A DNA stretch of 64,000 nt from an uncultured Eubacteriales bacterium (lineage in GTDB: Bacteria > Bacillota > Clostridia > Oscillospirales > Acutalibacteraceae), in the NCBI GenBank assembly GCA_934725425.1, contig CAKVAX010000004.1, forward strand, positions 74,990 to 138,989. Direction: 5' to 3'. The position numbers and the translations under genes were made by a program. Positions 52,226-60,774 of the stretch are shown piece after piece. The first letter of the stretch is position 1. Each line of letters begins with the position of its first letter. The notes beneath the pieces are model-generated. The model was not told where the DNA came from and did no database searches. It saw nothing but the letters and a program-made list of their open reading frames with translations.

Positions 52226-52260
52226 AAACCGCCACTCTGACAAAGTTCGGTTTTTATTTA
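52224..52260. terminator. Shared convergent terminator, cassette 2
   Basis: AAAAACCG (52224-52231) pairs with CGGTTTTT (52248-52255) around a 16-base loop; T-rich on both strands. Confidence 0.65.
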
Positions 52261-52311
52261 AAAAATCAATCTTTGGAGGCTGACCGCTTTTTAAACGGTT
52301 TCGCTCCTACT
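52224..52311 (-). ncRNA. Predicted antisense antitoxin RNA, cassette 2
   Basis: From the minus-strand promoter at 52346-52318 an RNA would start near 52311 and reach the shared terminator, about 88 bases. Its first half is nearly identical to the antisense RNA of cassette 1. Confidence 0.65.
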
Positions 52312-52317
52312 ACTCTT

Positions 52318-52346
52318 ATTATATGCTATTTATTTTCAAAAGTCAA
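52318..52346 (-). promoter_or_regulatory. Antisense RNA promoter, cassette 2
   Basis: TTGACT (52346-52341), 17 bases, TATAAT (52323-52318) on the minus strand. Confidence 0.8.
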
Positions 52347-52353
52347 CCAAAAT

Positions 52354-52665
52354 TTAGGGATTAATGACTAAGAAATCTGTAAATCCTGTCATATCAAGTA
52401 TTTCATAGATTTCATCATCAACATTTATGAGAACCAAAGCATTGTCGTTATCAAGTGCGACAAGCTTTTTTTGAAGCCATAAAATTACTCGCAAACCTGC
52501 GCTACTTAAATATTGAACTTTCGACATGTCTAAAATAATTTTCTTTTCTCCTTCATTAAGCCCCTCCTCAAATTTAAGCTGAATGTCGGGGGAACTTTGA
52601 GTATCCATTCTTCCGTCTAAAACGTAAATCGTAGAATCATTTTCCTTAATTTTTTTAATATCCAT
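52354..52665 (-). CDS. STAS-domain anti-sigma-factor antagonist
   Basis: A 103-residue single-domain protein like SpoIIAA/RsbV. The phosphorylatable serine lies in VQYLSSAGLRVI (about residues 56-67). In partner-switching systems it binds an anti-sigma kinase when dephosphorylated. Start at 52665 follows AAAGGAGA by seven bases. It is directly downstream of an RsbW-like kinase gene; no sigma factor or PP2C phosphatase gene is next to it. Confidence 0.92.
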   Translation of the reverse strand: MDIKKIKENDSTIYVLDGRMDTQSSPDIQLKFEEGLNEGEKKIILDMSKVQYLSSAGLRVILWLQKKLVALDNDNALVLINVDDEIYEILDMTGFTDFLVINP

Positions 52666-52696
52666 GTTGATTTCTCCTTTCAAATTAATTTAATAA

Positions 52697-53110
52697 TTAA
52701 TCTATTTTTTTGATAATAATTAGATTGTTTTGGTAATTTTTGTACTCATAAATCATTTTATCCATAATATTTTTAACCATAAATAACCCCAAACCACCTA
52801 TGGAACGAGTGCCTGCCGAACCTTTCACAGAATCAGGTTTAAATTTAGTAGGGTCGAAAAAAATGCCGCTATCAACAAATTTAATGCTAACAACCGAAGA
52901 TGGTTTTTCAAATTCAAAATTTATTTCTACCTTACCTTCTGAAGGCAGCTTGTAGGCATAACGAGAAATATTAACAAAAATTTCTTCACTGGCAATTAAA
53001 ATTTGTCCGGTGATTTTTTTTCCGGCATCAATATTCACAAGACAATCATTTAAAAACTTATAAACTTTTCCCCAATTTTCAACTGTTGCATCGACTTCTA
53101 AATTATTCAT
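52697..53110 (-). CDS. RsbW/SpoIIAB-like anti-sigma serine kinase (GHKL ATPase)
   Basis: A 137-residue GHKL ATPase. The N box EEIFVNISRYAY, G1 box VDSGIFFDP and G2 box GGLGLFMVKNIMD are present. It would phosphorylate the adjacent STAS protein and bind a sigma factor or other target. The sequence is closer to the free-standing HATPase group than to SpoIIAB. Start at 53110 follows AGGAGA by about 11 bases; the longer frame upstream is unlikely. Confidence 0.9.
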   Translation of the reverse strand: MNNLEVDATVENWGKVYKFLNDCLVNIDAGKKITGQILIASEEIFVNISRYAYKLPSEGKVEINFEFEKPSSVVSIKFVDSGIFFDPTKFKPDSVKGSAGTRSIGGLGLFMVKNIMDKMIYEYKNYQNNLIIIKKID

Positions 53111-53412
53111 CTTTGTAAATATCTCCTTTCGGGGACTTTTAAAAATACAAATCAAACTTTGCAATTAAATATTTGCCGAAAAACAATGCCTTTAATCCCA
53201 GCAATTTGGCAATGGACCTTAAAGAAACAATCGAGCTAACTTGATAAAAATCAAAAACTAGGATACTGCCACAAAATGTATTCTTATATTATTTTTCACC
53301 CCAATATCTATTTTAAACATTTTGCACAATATTTTCAACACCTAATTTTTTATTTATACTATAATATCACAAAATATTATTTTTTTCTACATTTTTCTGC
53401 TTTTTATTTTGT

Positions 53413-54597
53413 TTAAATATAAATTACTTTTCCTATCACTTCGTTGTTATAAAAATATATTCTGGGGACTCGCTTACCGATTAAGCAAACTATTTCGTAG
53501 TTTATGGTTCCTATTTTTTTTGCAAGTTCGTCAACTGTAAGTATCATTTCGCCGTCTTTTCCAAACACGGTTACAACATCGCCTTCTTTAACACCATTGA
53601 TATTTGAGACATCAAGCATCAGTTGATCCATGCACACTCTCCCGATAACATCGGCTTTTTCACCCTTAACGAGCATCTGAGAATTATTAGAAAATCTCAA
53701 AGAATACCCATCAGCGTAACCTATTGTAACAGAAGCAACCGTGATGTTCTTATTTGACACAAACGTCCTTCCGTAACTTAAACTTGTTCCTTCAGGGATT
53801 GTTTTAACTTGCGAAACAACGGATTTTAACTCCATAACAGGTTTCAAATCAATCTTATTTCTGGTTTCGTCAGAAGGGTACAAACCGTAAAGAATCACGC
53901 CGGCTCTGACCATATCAAGTTGCATTTCGGGGAAATTAAGTATTCCTCCACTATTGCAGCAGTGACGAATTTTAAATTTTATACCTTTACTTTCTAATAT
54001 GTCAATCGCGGTTTTAAAATTTTTAAATTGAAATTTGGTATAATCTTCGTTGTCAGTGATATCATCCGAAACTGAAAAATGCGTGAAAATTCCTTCCATT
54101 ATGATATGAGGCATGGTTTTATTTATATTTACAATTTCTTCGATTGATTTTTTGAGTTCTTCATCAGTCTGGCAGAAGAAACCGATACGGCTCATACCGC
54201 TGTCAATTTTTATATGAGCTTTAATAGAAAAATCTCCTCTTACGCAAGCTTTTTCCAATTCATTGGCATATTCAAGCGAAAAAACAGCCTGAGTAATATT
54301 ATAATTGCAAAGATCGACAGCCATTTCCGGAGGAGTGTATCCAAAAATCAAAATCGGCTTTTTCGCGCCGCTGTTTCTAAGTTGAATGGCTTCATCAAGG
54401 TTAGAAACCCCATAGTAATCGGCTCCTAATTTTTCGTATTCTTTGACCAAATACTCTGCGCCGTGACCGTAAGCGTCAGCTTTCAATACGCAAAGAATTT
54501 TTGTGCTTGGAGATAATTTTTGCTTTATATTTTTAAAATTATAATCCACGGCATTTAAATCTATTTGCGCCCATGTTCTTTTTGAAAAGTTTTCCAT
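53413..54597 (-). CDS. alr: Alanine racemase
   Basis: PLP enzyme making D-alanine for peptidoglycan. The 394-residue product has the PLP lysine K39 in VLKADAYGHGA, the AQIDLNAVDYNF start, HIKIDSGMSRIGF, and the catalytic tyrosine region GYADGYSLRF. AGGTGA precedes the chosen ATG at 54597. Monocistronic, divergent from dus. Confidence 0.96.
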   Translation of the reverse strand: MENFSKRTWAQIDLNAVDYNFKNIKQKLSPSTKILCVLKADAYGHGAEYLVKEYEKLGADYYGVSNLDEAIQLRNSGAKKPILIFGYTPPEMAVDLCNYNITQAVFSLEYANELEKACVRGDFSIKAHIKIDSGMSRIGFFCQTDEELKKSIEEIVNINKTMPHIIMEGIFTHFSVSDDITDNEDYTKFQFKNFKTAIDILESKGIKFKIRHCCNSGGILNFPEMQLDMVRAGVILYGLYPSDETRNKIDLKPVMELKSVVSQVKTIPEGTSLSYGRTFVSNKNITVASVTIGYADGYSLRFSNNSQMLVKGEKADVIGRVCMDQLMLDVSNINGVKEGDVVTVFGKDGEMILTVDELAKKIGTINYEIVCLIGKRVPRIYFYNNEVIGKVIYI

Positions 54598-54708
54598 AAA
54601 ATTCACCTATCTATAAAATATTGTACATTTATGTTATATCACAAATCGTTATATGTTAGAATGATATTTATAAATTAATTAAAAAAAATTTTAAAAAGGA
54701 ACGAAAAA

Positions 54709-55668
54709 ATGAAATCAAATAATTTTTTAAAAATAAATAACAAAGCAGCCCTAGCTCCCATGGCAGGGATTACCGACCGAGCTTTTAGAGAAATATGCGC
54801 GATTCTTGGCGCAGGATATTTCACCAGCGAAATGATAAGCGCCAAAGGGCTGATATACAACAGCGAAAAAACTTACAACCTAATGGAGCATTCAGATCTC
54901 GAAAAGCCGTTTGCTATTCAGCTTTTCGGGAATTGCCCGTCGGATTTTATTAAATCAATAGAATTATTAAAAGAAAAAGACATGATACCCGACGTGATAG
55001 ATATAAATATGGGCTGCCCGGCTAAAAAAATCGTAAAAGAAAATTCCGGTTCCGCACTAATGAAAGACCCAAAGCTCTGCGGAGAAATTGTAAAAGCCGC
55101 CAAATCGGTTTCACCTGTCCCTGTGACGGTTAAAATCAGAGCGGGATGGAGCGATAACAATAAAAACGCCAAAGAAGTAGCGCTCATATGTGAGGAAAAC
55201 GGCGCTGATGCTATAACAGTTCACGGCCGCACAAAAGAACAAGGATATTCCGGATTAAGCGATTTACAAATAATAAAAGAAGTAAAGCAAAGCGTTGAAA
55301 TTCCTGTAATCGGCAACGGCGACATCACGTGCGCAGAAAATGCAAAGAAAATGCTCGATGAAACCGGCTGCGATATGGTCGCGGTAGGTCGCGGTGCTAT
55401 GGGCAATCCATGGATTTTTAAAGAAATAGAATGTTTATACGAAAATAAGCCCTATATTCCTCCTACTCCCTCAGAAAAGCAAAAGATTATGATATTACAC
55501 ATCGAGAAACTTTGCCTGTATAAAGGAGAATCTAGGGGCATAAAAGAAGCCCGCAAACATATTGCGAGCTACATAAAAAATATAATGGGTGCCGCCGAAT
55601 TGCGAGCTAAAGTATTTTCGGCAAATTCACAGTTTGAACTTATAAAAATATGTGAAAATATAAATTAA
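54709..55668 (+). CDS. dusB: tRNA-dihydrouridine synthase (DusB-like)
   Basis: FMN enzyme reducing uridines in tRNA D-loops. The 319-residue product has LAPMAGITDRAFR, the catalytic cysteine in NMGCPAKKIVK, VTVKIRAGW, ITVHGRTKEQGYSG and NGDITCAENA. AAAAGGAACG precedes the ATG. Confidence 0.94.
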   Translation: MKSNNFLKINNKAALAPMAGITDRAFREICAILGAGYFTSEMISAKGLIYNSEKTYNLMEHSDLEKPFAIQLFGNCPSDFIKSIELLKEKDMIPDVIDINMGCPAKKIVKENSGSALMKDPKLCGEIVKAAKSVSPVPVTVKIRAGWSDNNKNAKEVALICEENGADAITVHGRTKEQGYSGLSDLQIIKEVKQSVEIPVIGNGDITCAENAKKMLDETGCDMVAVGRGAMGNPWIFKEIECLYENKPYIPPTPSEKQKIMILHIEKLCLYKGESRGIKEARKHIASYIKNIMGAAELRAKVFSANSQFELIKICENIN

Positions 55669-55712
55669 TTCACATTTTTATGACATCTATTAAAAAGGTG
55701 AGGTATATTAAG

Positions 55713-56138
55713 ATGACTAAAAAAAGTATATTTCTACTGATTATAATTACATTTTCCTGTTTATTTTTACCCGTAAATGCAGGAAATGGAGTAATCGAGG
55801 TAAACAGCGTAATTGATCAAGAATTCATGAGTACAGAGAATTTGAACAGCACTGAAACCAAAAAACAATTACTCAGTTGCATGGTGAAGTGCAACTCCTT
55901 CAAGGATAAAATAATGAAGAAAATTCTAAAAAGTAAAAACTTAACTTTTTCCGCGGAATCGCCAATAGCGTACGTAGCGTCCTTAGAAACTGTAATTTGC
56001 CGAGTGAAAATTTCCACCGGGAAAGACTGTTATTTTGCTACATTAAAGCAACATAGCAGCCTTGACGGAACTCTAAGAATTGCGTCCGAGCTCCCGTGCT
56101 CCCGAAAACGACACCCAGTGGCATCATTCAAGAAATGA
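55713..56138 (+). CDS. Small secreted protein of unknown function
   Basis: 141 residues from the ATG that follows AAGGTGAGG. Signal peptide MTKKSIFLLIIITFSCLFL, cut near VNA-GN. The mature 118-residue part has four cysteines (CMVKC pair, one each in ETVICRV and DCYFATL, and near the end) and no domain I recognise. It ends 15 bases inside the end of the convergent hisS; an imperfect hairpin there (56114-56146) may terminate both. Confidence 0.7.
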   Translation: MTKKSIFLLIIITFSCLFLPVNAGNGVIEVNSVIDQEFMSTENLNSTETKKQLLSCMVKCNSFKDKIMKKILKSKNLTFSAESPIAYVASLETVICRVKISTGKDCYFATLKQHSSLDGTLRIASELPCSRKRHPVASFKK

Positions 56139-57410
56139 TACCTGGGCATTTAGAAGAAATTTTATAAATCCTTCTCTGGTAAGAGGAATTTCCGTTTCTT
56201 TTCCGTGAGCCATTTCTTTTATTTTTGCTCTGTTATTTTCGAGCTCTTCATCGCCCAATACCACAGCAAAAGTTGCGTTTATTCTGTTAGCATATTTCAT
56301 TTGAGATTTTAAATTTTTCCCTGATATATCACATTCGCAGGAAACACCCGAACGTCTCATAACTTCACATATTTTAACTGCGTATCTTTGTGCTTTTTCT
56401 CCCACGGATGCCACAAAAAATTCGATATTTTGCGGAGGGTCAAAATTTATTCCTCTCTTTTCCATAATCATTCTGACTCTTTCCATGCCTATTCCAAAGC
56501 CTATCGCAGGCAAATCAGGTCCGCCGATAAACTTAGACAATCCATCATACCTACCGCCTCCGCCTACGGTGATGTTTTCGCCATCAACCTCGCAAACGAA
56601 CTCAAAAACGGTTTTGGAATAATAATCCAGTCCCCTGACTATGTACGGATTTACCGTATAGATAATTCCCAAAGAATCCAGAGTTTTCTTTACATTTTCA
56701 AAGTGAGTGGAGCACTCACCGCAAATATAATCCAAAATCACAGGAGCATTTTCACAAATTTTTTTACAATCGTCATTTTTGCAATCAAAAATTCTTAAAG
56801 GATTTCTTGAAAGCCTGTCCCTGCAAGTTTCACAAAGGTTATCTTTTTGGGTTTCAAAATAATTTCTAATAGCTTCATTGTACTTTTTGCGGCACTCGGA
56901 GCAACCTATTGAATTGATTTCAATAGAAGCATCTCTTATCCGCACTCTTCCCAAAATAGCTTTTACTGCACAAATAAGCTCAACATCAGCTAAATATGAA
57001 TTTGTACCAAATATTTCCAAACCAAATTGAAAGAATTCACGAAGCCTGCCGGATTGAGGTTTTTCATAACGATAACAAGAAGCTTCGTACATAAGTTTCA
57101 AAGGCAAAACCGAATTATGTAATCCATTTTCCAAAACGGCTCTCAAAACCGGCGATGTCCCCTCAGGGCGCAAAGTTACGCTTCTTCCGCCTTTGTCCTC
57201 AAAGGTATACATTTCTTTTTCGACAACGTCTGAGCTATCGCCAACAGACCTGTCAAAAAGTTCCGTACACTCTAAAACCGGAGTACGAATAAGCTTGAAC
57301 CCGTAGGATTCCGCTTCTTCTCTCATAATTTTTCCCAAAGTTTCATAATTTCTGGCTTCGTTAGGCAAAAGGTCTTGCATTCCTCTTACCCTTTTGGATA
57401 TTATATTCAC
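56124..57410 (-). CDS. hisS: Histidyl-tRNA synthetase
   Basis: Class II synthetase, 428 residues. It opens ISKRVRGMQDLLPNEA and has the motif 2 region YRYEKPQSGRLREFFQFGLEIFG and the His-specific RGLDYYSKTVFEF. The start is GTG at 57410, seven bases after GGAGG; an open frame continues upstream without signal. It lies 94 bases after mgsA. Confidence 0.95.
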   Translation of the reverse strand: MNIISKRVRGMQDLLPNEARNYETLGKIMREEAESYGFKLIRTPVLECTELFDRSVGDSSDVVEKEMYTFEDKGGRSVTLRPEGTSPVLRAVLENGLHNSVLPLKLMYEASCYRYEKPQSGRLREFFQFGLEIFGTNSYLADVELICAVKAILGRVRIRDASIEINSIGCSECRKKYNEAIRNYFETQKDNLCETCRDRLSRNPLRIFDCKNDDCKKICENAPVILDYICGECSTHFENVKKTLDSLGIIYTVNPYIVRGLDYYSKTVFEFVCEVDGENITVGGGGRYDGLSKFIGGPDLPAIGFGIGMERVRMIMEKRGINFDPPQNIEFFVASVGEKAQRYAVKICEVMRRSGVSCECDISGKNLKSQMKYANRINATFAVVLGDEELENNRAKIKEMAHGKETEIPLTREGFIKFLLNAQVSFLE

Positions 57411-57504
57411 AACCATTCCTCCAATATTTTCCGACAAATAAAGCGACTCTCCGTCACTATCTTCCGACAGGAAAGCCACTCGAATATCAGAATAAATCCC
57501 AAAC

Positions 57505-57909
57505 CTAAATCATAGGCCTGCCGACATTTCTCCAGTCCAAATCTCCTCTTTCGAGACCGTGAATAAGGACTTCAGCTGTAGCTATGTTAGTTGCAACAGG
57601 TATGGTATGTACGTCGCAAAGTCTTAAAAGATCTTCTTCTGATTTACCCATAAGTTCAGGATGAACAGCATCTCTGAAAAAGATAAGCATGTCTACTTCT
57701 CCGCAAGAAATTCTGGAAGAAATCTGCTGACATCCTCCCTGAGGGCCTCCTAAAAATTTGACAACTCTTAAACCGGTTGCATCCGAAACTAACTTTCCGG
57801 TTGAAGCTGTGGCACAAAGTTTATGGCGACTAAGCACACCGCAATAAGCGATACAAAATCTCACCATCAATTCTTTTTTTACATCTTGAGCGACGAGTGC
57901 AATGTTCAT
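57505..57909 (-). CDS. mgsA: Methylglyoxal synthase
   Basis: Converts dihydroxyacetone phosphate to methylglyoxal and phosphate, a bypass of lower glycolysis. The 134-residue product has ATASTGKLV, KFLGGPQGGCQQI and FFRDAVHPEL, with the usual catalytic Asp residues. AGGAGG precedes the ATG. A long leader of about 250 bases precedes the gene. Confidence 0.95.
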   Translation of the reverse strand: MNIALVAQDVKKELMVRFCIAYCGVLSRHKLCATASTGKLVSDATGLRVVKFLGGPQGGCQQISSRISCGEVDMLIFFRDAVHPELMGKSEEDLLRLCDVHTIPVATNIATAEVLIHGLERGDLDWRNVGRPMI

Positions 57910-58254
57910 TCGTTTATCCTCCTAAAATTATAATATATATATAATTTTTAAAATAAATCCACGCGCATATCTAAATTATAATATACTTTAAATCTCGGAT
58001 TATTCGCTTAAAAACTATCTATATGGTTACTCCCTTACATTATACTACATTTTCTTTGTAATTTCCATCCATATCGAAAATTTTTAAGTATAAAAAAGAA
58101 TTTCCACATTAGTGCCAATTTTTTACTATTTTTTTGTCTAGTATTACGCAGAGCACTCTCTGCTTTATAACAATAACATATTTCCAAAAAAATGTCAATT
58201 TTTTCAAGAATAAAATTTTTTCGACCTAAAACAATAAAAAATTATATATTTTTA
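57910..58254. other. 345-bp intergenic region between mgsA and mrdA
   Basis: No ORF is supported. It holds one promoter directed toward mgsA and a short perfect hairpin GCAGAG/CTCTGC (58149-58164) near the predicted transcript start. Nothing else is recognised. Confidence 0.6.
58170..58198 (-). promoter_or_regulatory. Predicted promoter upstream of mgsA
   Basis: TTGACA (58198-58193), 17 bases, TATTGT (58175-58170) on the minus strand. Confidence 0.5.
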
Positions 58255-60240
58255 CTAAGATAAATTAAAGTATGAATTCATGATGTCTCTCGCCACGTTT
58301 TTTGAAGCCATTCCGGTTTTGCCGTGAGCAATTACAACCGAAATCGCTATCTGAGGGTCATCATAGGGCGCGTAGCAAATAAATGTAGTGTGGTCGGAAC
58401 CGGAGTTTTGCGCCGTACCGGTTTTTGCAGCAATGGGAATAGGATACGATGCAAAATCCCTTGCGGTACCTGAAAGAGCGACTTCTCGCATTGAAGATTG
58501 AACTGCTTTTAAATTTTCTTCGGAAATATTCAAGTTTTCAATAACTTCGGGCGGGATTTCTCTTATTAACTTGTTTCGGGAGTAGTCCGTGATTTTACTT
58601 ACCAAATGAGTTTTGTACCTGACGCCGTTATTGGCAATCGTTGCAACATATGTGGCCAACTGAACAGGGGTTATCATGTTATCCGACTGCCCGATTGCCG
58701 CTTGAGATGAACCGGATTCGTACCAATGCGCTCCCACGGCTTTGGAATGTTCGGGTCCTGCGACAATCCCGGAGCTTTCGCCGACTTCAATGCCGGTTTT
58801 TACTCCTATTCCAAATTTATTTGCGTATTCCTTTAATAAATCTGCTCCAAGGCGCCTTCCGAGTTCTGCAAAATAAACATTACAAGATTTCGAAAGAGCA
58901 AGCTTTAAATTTGCCGCTCCGTGAACGCCCATGCATCTTAAACGGTAGCCGGTGTAATAATTAAAGCTTCCGCTGCATGTAATAGTCTCGTCGGGGGTAA
59001 TTTTTCCGCTGTCAAGTGCAGCGCATGCAACCAAAGGCTTATAAATCGAACCCGGAGCGTATGCCCCCAAAAACGCACGATTTAAAAGCGGGACAGCTTT
59101 ATCGCTTGCAAGTTCGGAGTAATAAGATTTATCCTCCATGAATCGTGTCAAATCATATCCCGGGTAAGTTGACGCAGCTAAAACCGAAAAATCTTTTACA
59201 TTCAACACCACAGCCGCCCCCGAAACGCAGTCCGAGGCTCCTAAGTGAGCTTTTTCAACGTTTTCTTTTAAGGATTTATTTGCAACTTCCTGCAGCTTGG
59301 ATGAAAGGGTTAAAAATACTGTATTACCGGATTTTGCAGGTTCTTTTTCCGAAACATCTATGACTCCGCCCTCACGTGACATTTGCATCATTCTTTTTCC
59401 GCCAAAGCCCCTGAGTTCATCCTCAAATACCGCTTCTATCCCCGTCTTACCGATTAGAGCATCCATGGGATAAGAATCTTTTCTTTTTTCGTATTCTTCG
59501 CCGGACATAAAGCCGGTATATCCGACTATATGCGGGGCTATTTCTCCGTTTATATACTTTCTTATGAGCGAAGTTTGAATCCTTACGCCTTTTAAATCTT
59601 TAAATCTTTCGGAAATTATTATGACGGCTTCTTTGGAAACGCTGTCGCACAAAATATACGGCATGGATTTAAGATAGTATCCACCGCTTTTTTCCATATT
59701 ATACTTGACACTGCATACGACTCTGCGGTCCGCATCGGAGTAATCTCCTATTTTGTATCTTTCACACATCTTTTTGATACATTCTTCTGCCGAGGCATTT
59801 TCGCCTAAATTTAAAGTCTTTTTCAAACTCAAAATTTGGCTTTCGTGCCCTTGAGTAAAGTAAAATCCGTTCTTATCAATTCCTATCGGCAAAATATCTA
59901 TCCACTCATTGTCGAGCGCTTCCAATAATCTTACAACTTTTAATATTAAATCATTTTCCGTGCCTTTTTCTATGAGCAACCTATCAAGAACTATCTTGTA
60001 ACCCATATCATTGACCGCAAGTCCAACTCCGTTGCAGTCGAGAATTTCGCCTCTTACAGGGTCAGTTTTCACAAAATAAATATTACTGCTGTTTGCCCGG
60101 ATTTTATACTCTTCGGTATTTATTATCTGCCAATCGACAAGTCTGGTTACAAACACCCCGCAAACAACGGCAGCAGAGCCAAGCAGAATCAAATATCTTT
60201 TCATATTAATATCTTTAGGATTTATTTTGCTCACCTTCAT
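58255..60240 (-). CDS. mrdA: Penicillin-binding protein 2 (elongation transpeptidase)
   Basis: Class B transpeptidase of the cell-elongation complex. N-terminal transmembrane helix (RYLILLGSAAVVCGVFV), a dimerisation/pedestal domain, and the catalytic domain with SIYK in APGSIYKPLVA, SCN in SKSCNVYFA and a normal KTGT in AAKTGTAQNSG. About 661 residues from the ATG at 60240, which overlaps the mreD end by 26 bases. An ATG at 60204 is equally possible, as neither has a clear ribosome binding site. Last gene of mreB-mreC-mreD-mrdA. Confidence 0.94.
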   Translation of the reverse strand: MKVSKINPKDINMKRYLILLGSAAVVCGVFVTRLVDWQIINTEEYKIRANSSNIYFVKTDPVRGEILDCNGVGLAVNDMGYKIVLDRLLIEKGTENDLILKVVRLLEALDNEWIDILPIGIDKNGFYFTQGHESQILSLKKTLNLGENASAEECIKKMCERYKIGDYSDADRRVVCSVKYNMEKSGGYYLKSMPYILCDSVSKEAVIIISERFKDLKGVRIQTSLIRKYINGEIAPHIVGYTGFMSGEEYEKRKDSYPMDALIGKTGIEAVFEDELRGFGGKRMMQMSREGGVIDVSEKEPAKSGNTVFLTLSSKLQEVANKSLKENVEKAHLGASDCVSGAAVVLNVKDFSVLAASTYPGYDLTRFMEDKSYYSELASDKAVPLLNRAFLGAYAPGSIYKPLVACAALDSGKITPDETITCSGSFNYYTGYRLRCMGVHGAANLKLALSKSCNVYFAELGRRLGADLLKEYANKFGIGVKTGIEVGESSGIVAGPEHSKAVGAHWYESGSSQAAIGQSDNMITPVQLATYVATIANNGVRYKTHLVSKITDYSRNKLIREIPPEVIENLNISEENLKAVQSSMREVALSGTARDFASYPIPIAAKTGTAQNSGSDHTTFICYAPYDDPQIAISVVIAHGKTGMASKNVARDIMNSYFNLS

Positions 60241-60751
60241 TTCTGCGTATGTAATAGGAAATAAATCTATTGGTAAAAAATACAATCGGAGATATAAGCA
60301 AGGAATACAAAACCGTCGGCAAAGAAATCATATTCCATGCATAAAGCCCGTTTTCATACCCGCAAATCAAATATAAAAAGCAAAATTTTAAAAACAATAT
60401 AAAAGTAAGAATGAATAAATCAAATGCTAAAAAGGAAAAAATATTAACATTATAAAAATAGCTTGTCAACACGCCGAGTATATATCCCAGCAAACAAAAT
60501 ACAAGCGCAAAGCATCCCAGAGGCGTTCCGAAAGATAAATCAATCAGAAATCCGCAAAATATACCAAAAATCATTGCGGTATATTCCCGTTCAAATAAGG
60601 ATATCGAAACAAATGCCGACACAACCAAAAGCGGACGAATACCCATAATTGCAATGCCTGCTCCGGGGGCTTGTTCTGTTGCGTACAAAACCAAAATCCA
60701 AAAAATATAAACAATAAATCTGCAGCAATCTTTAAATTTAAGTGTTTCCAT
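60215..60751 (-). CDS. mreD: Rod shape-determining protein MreD
   Basis: A 178-residue polytopic membrane protein (about five helices) linking MreC and PBP2 in the elongasome. Identified by position and by GIFCGFLIDLSFGTPLGCFALVFCLLGY, the most conserved part of MreD. AAGGAG precedes the ATG. Confidence 0.92.
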   Translation of the reverse strand: METLKFKDCCRFIVYIFWILVLYATEQAPGAGIAIMGIRPLLVVSAFVSISLFEREYTAMIFGIFCGFLIDLSFGTPLGCFALVFCLLGYILGVLTSYFYNVNIFSFLAFDLFILTFILFLKFCFLYLICGYENGLYAWNMISLPTVLYSLLISPIVFFTNRFISYYIRRNEGEQNKS

Positions 60752-60774
60752 TTGTATCTCCTTAAAAAATCTAT

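Larger units (their letters stand above)
51709..52346. repeat. Two tandem copies of a ~325-bp type I toxin-antitoxin cassette
   Basis: Copy 1 spans 51709-52015 and copy 2 spans 52034-52346. The outer parts are almost identical: the sense promoters, AGTAGTAGGAGTTTAGCCTA, the segment GCTGACCGCTTTTTAAACGG and the antisense promoters. The interiors, including the toxin codons, are diverged. Each copy is bounded by the inverted repeat AGTAGTAGGAG / CTCCTACTACT. Confidence 0.85.

Noticed and set aside
51709..52346. CRISPR-like or insertion-element interpretation of the 325-bp tandem repeats
   Set aside because: Only two units, no short regular spacers, no transposase or terminal target duplication; promoters and peptide frames fit a toxin-antitoxin cassette better.
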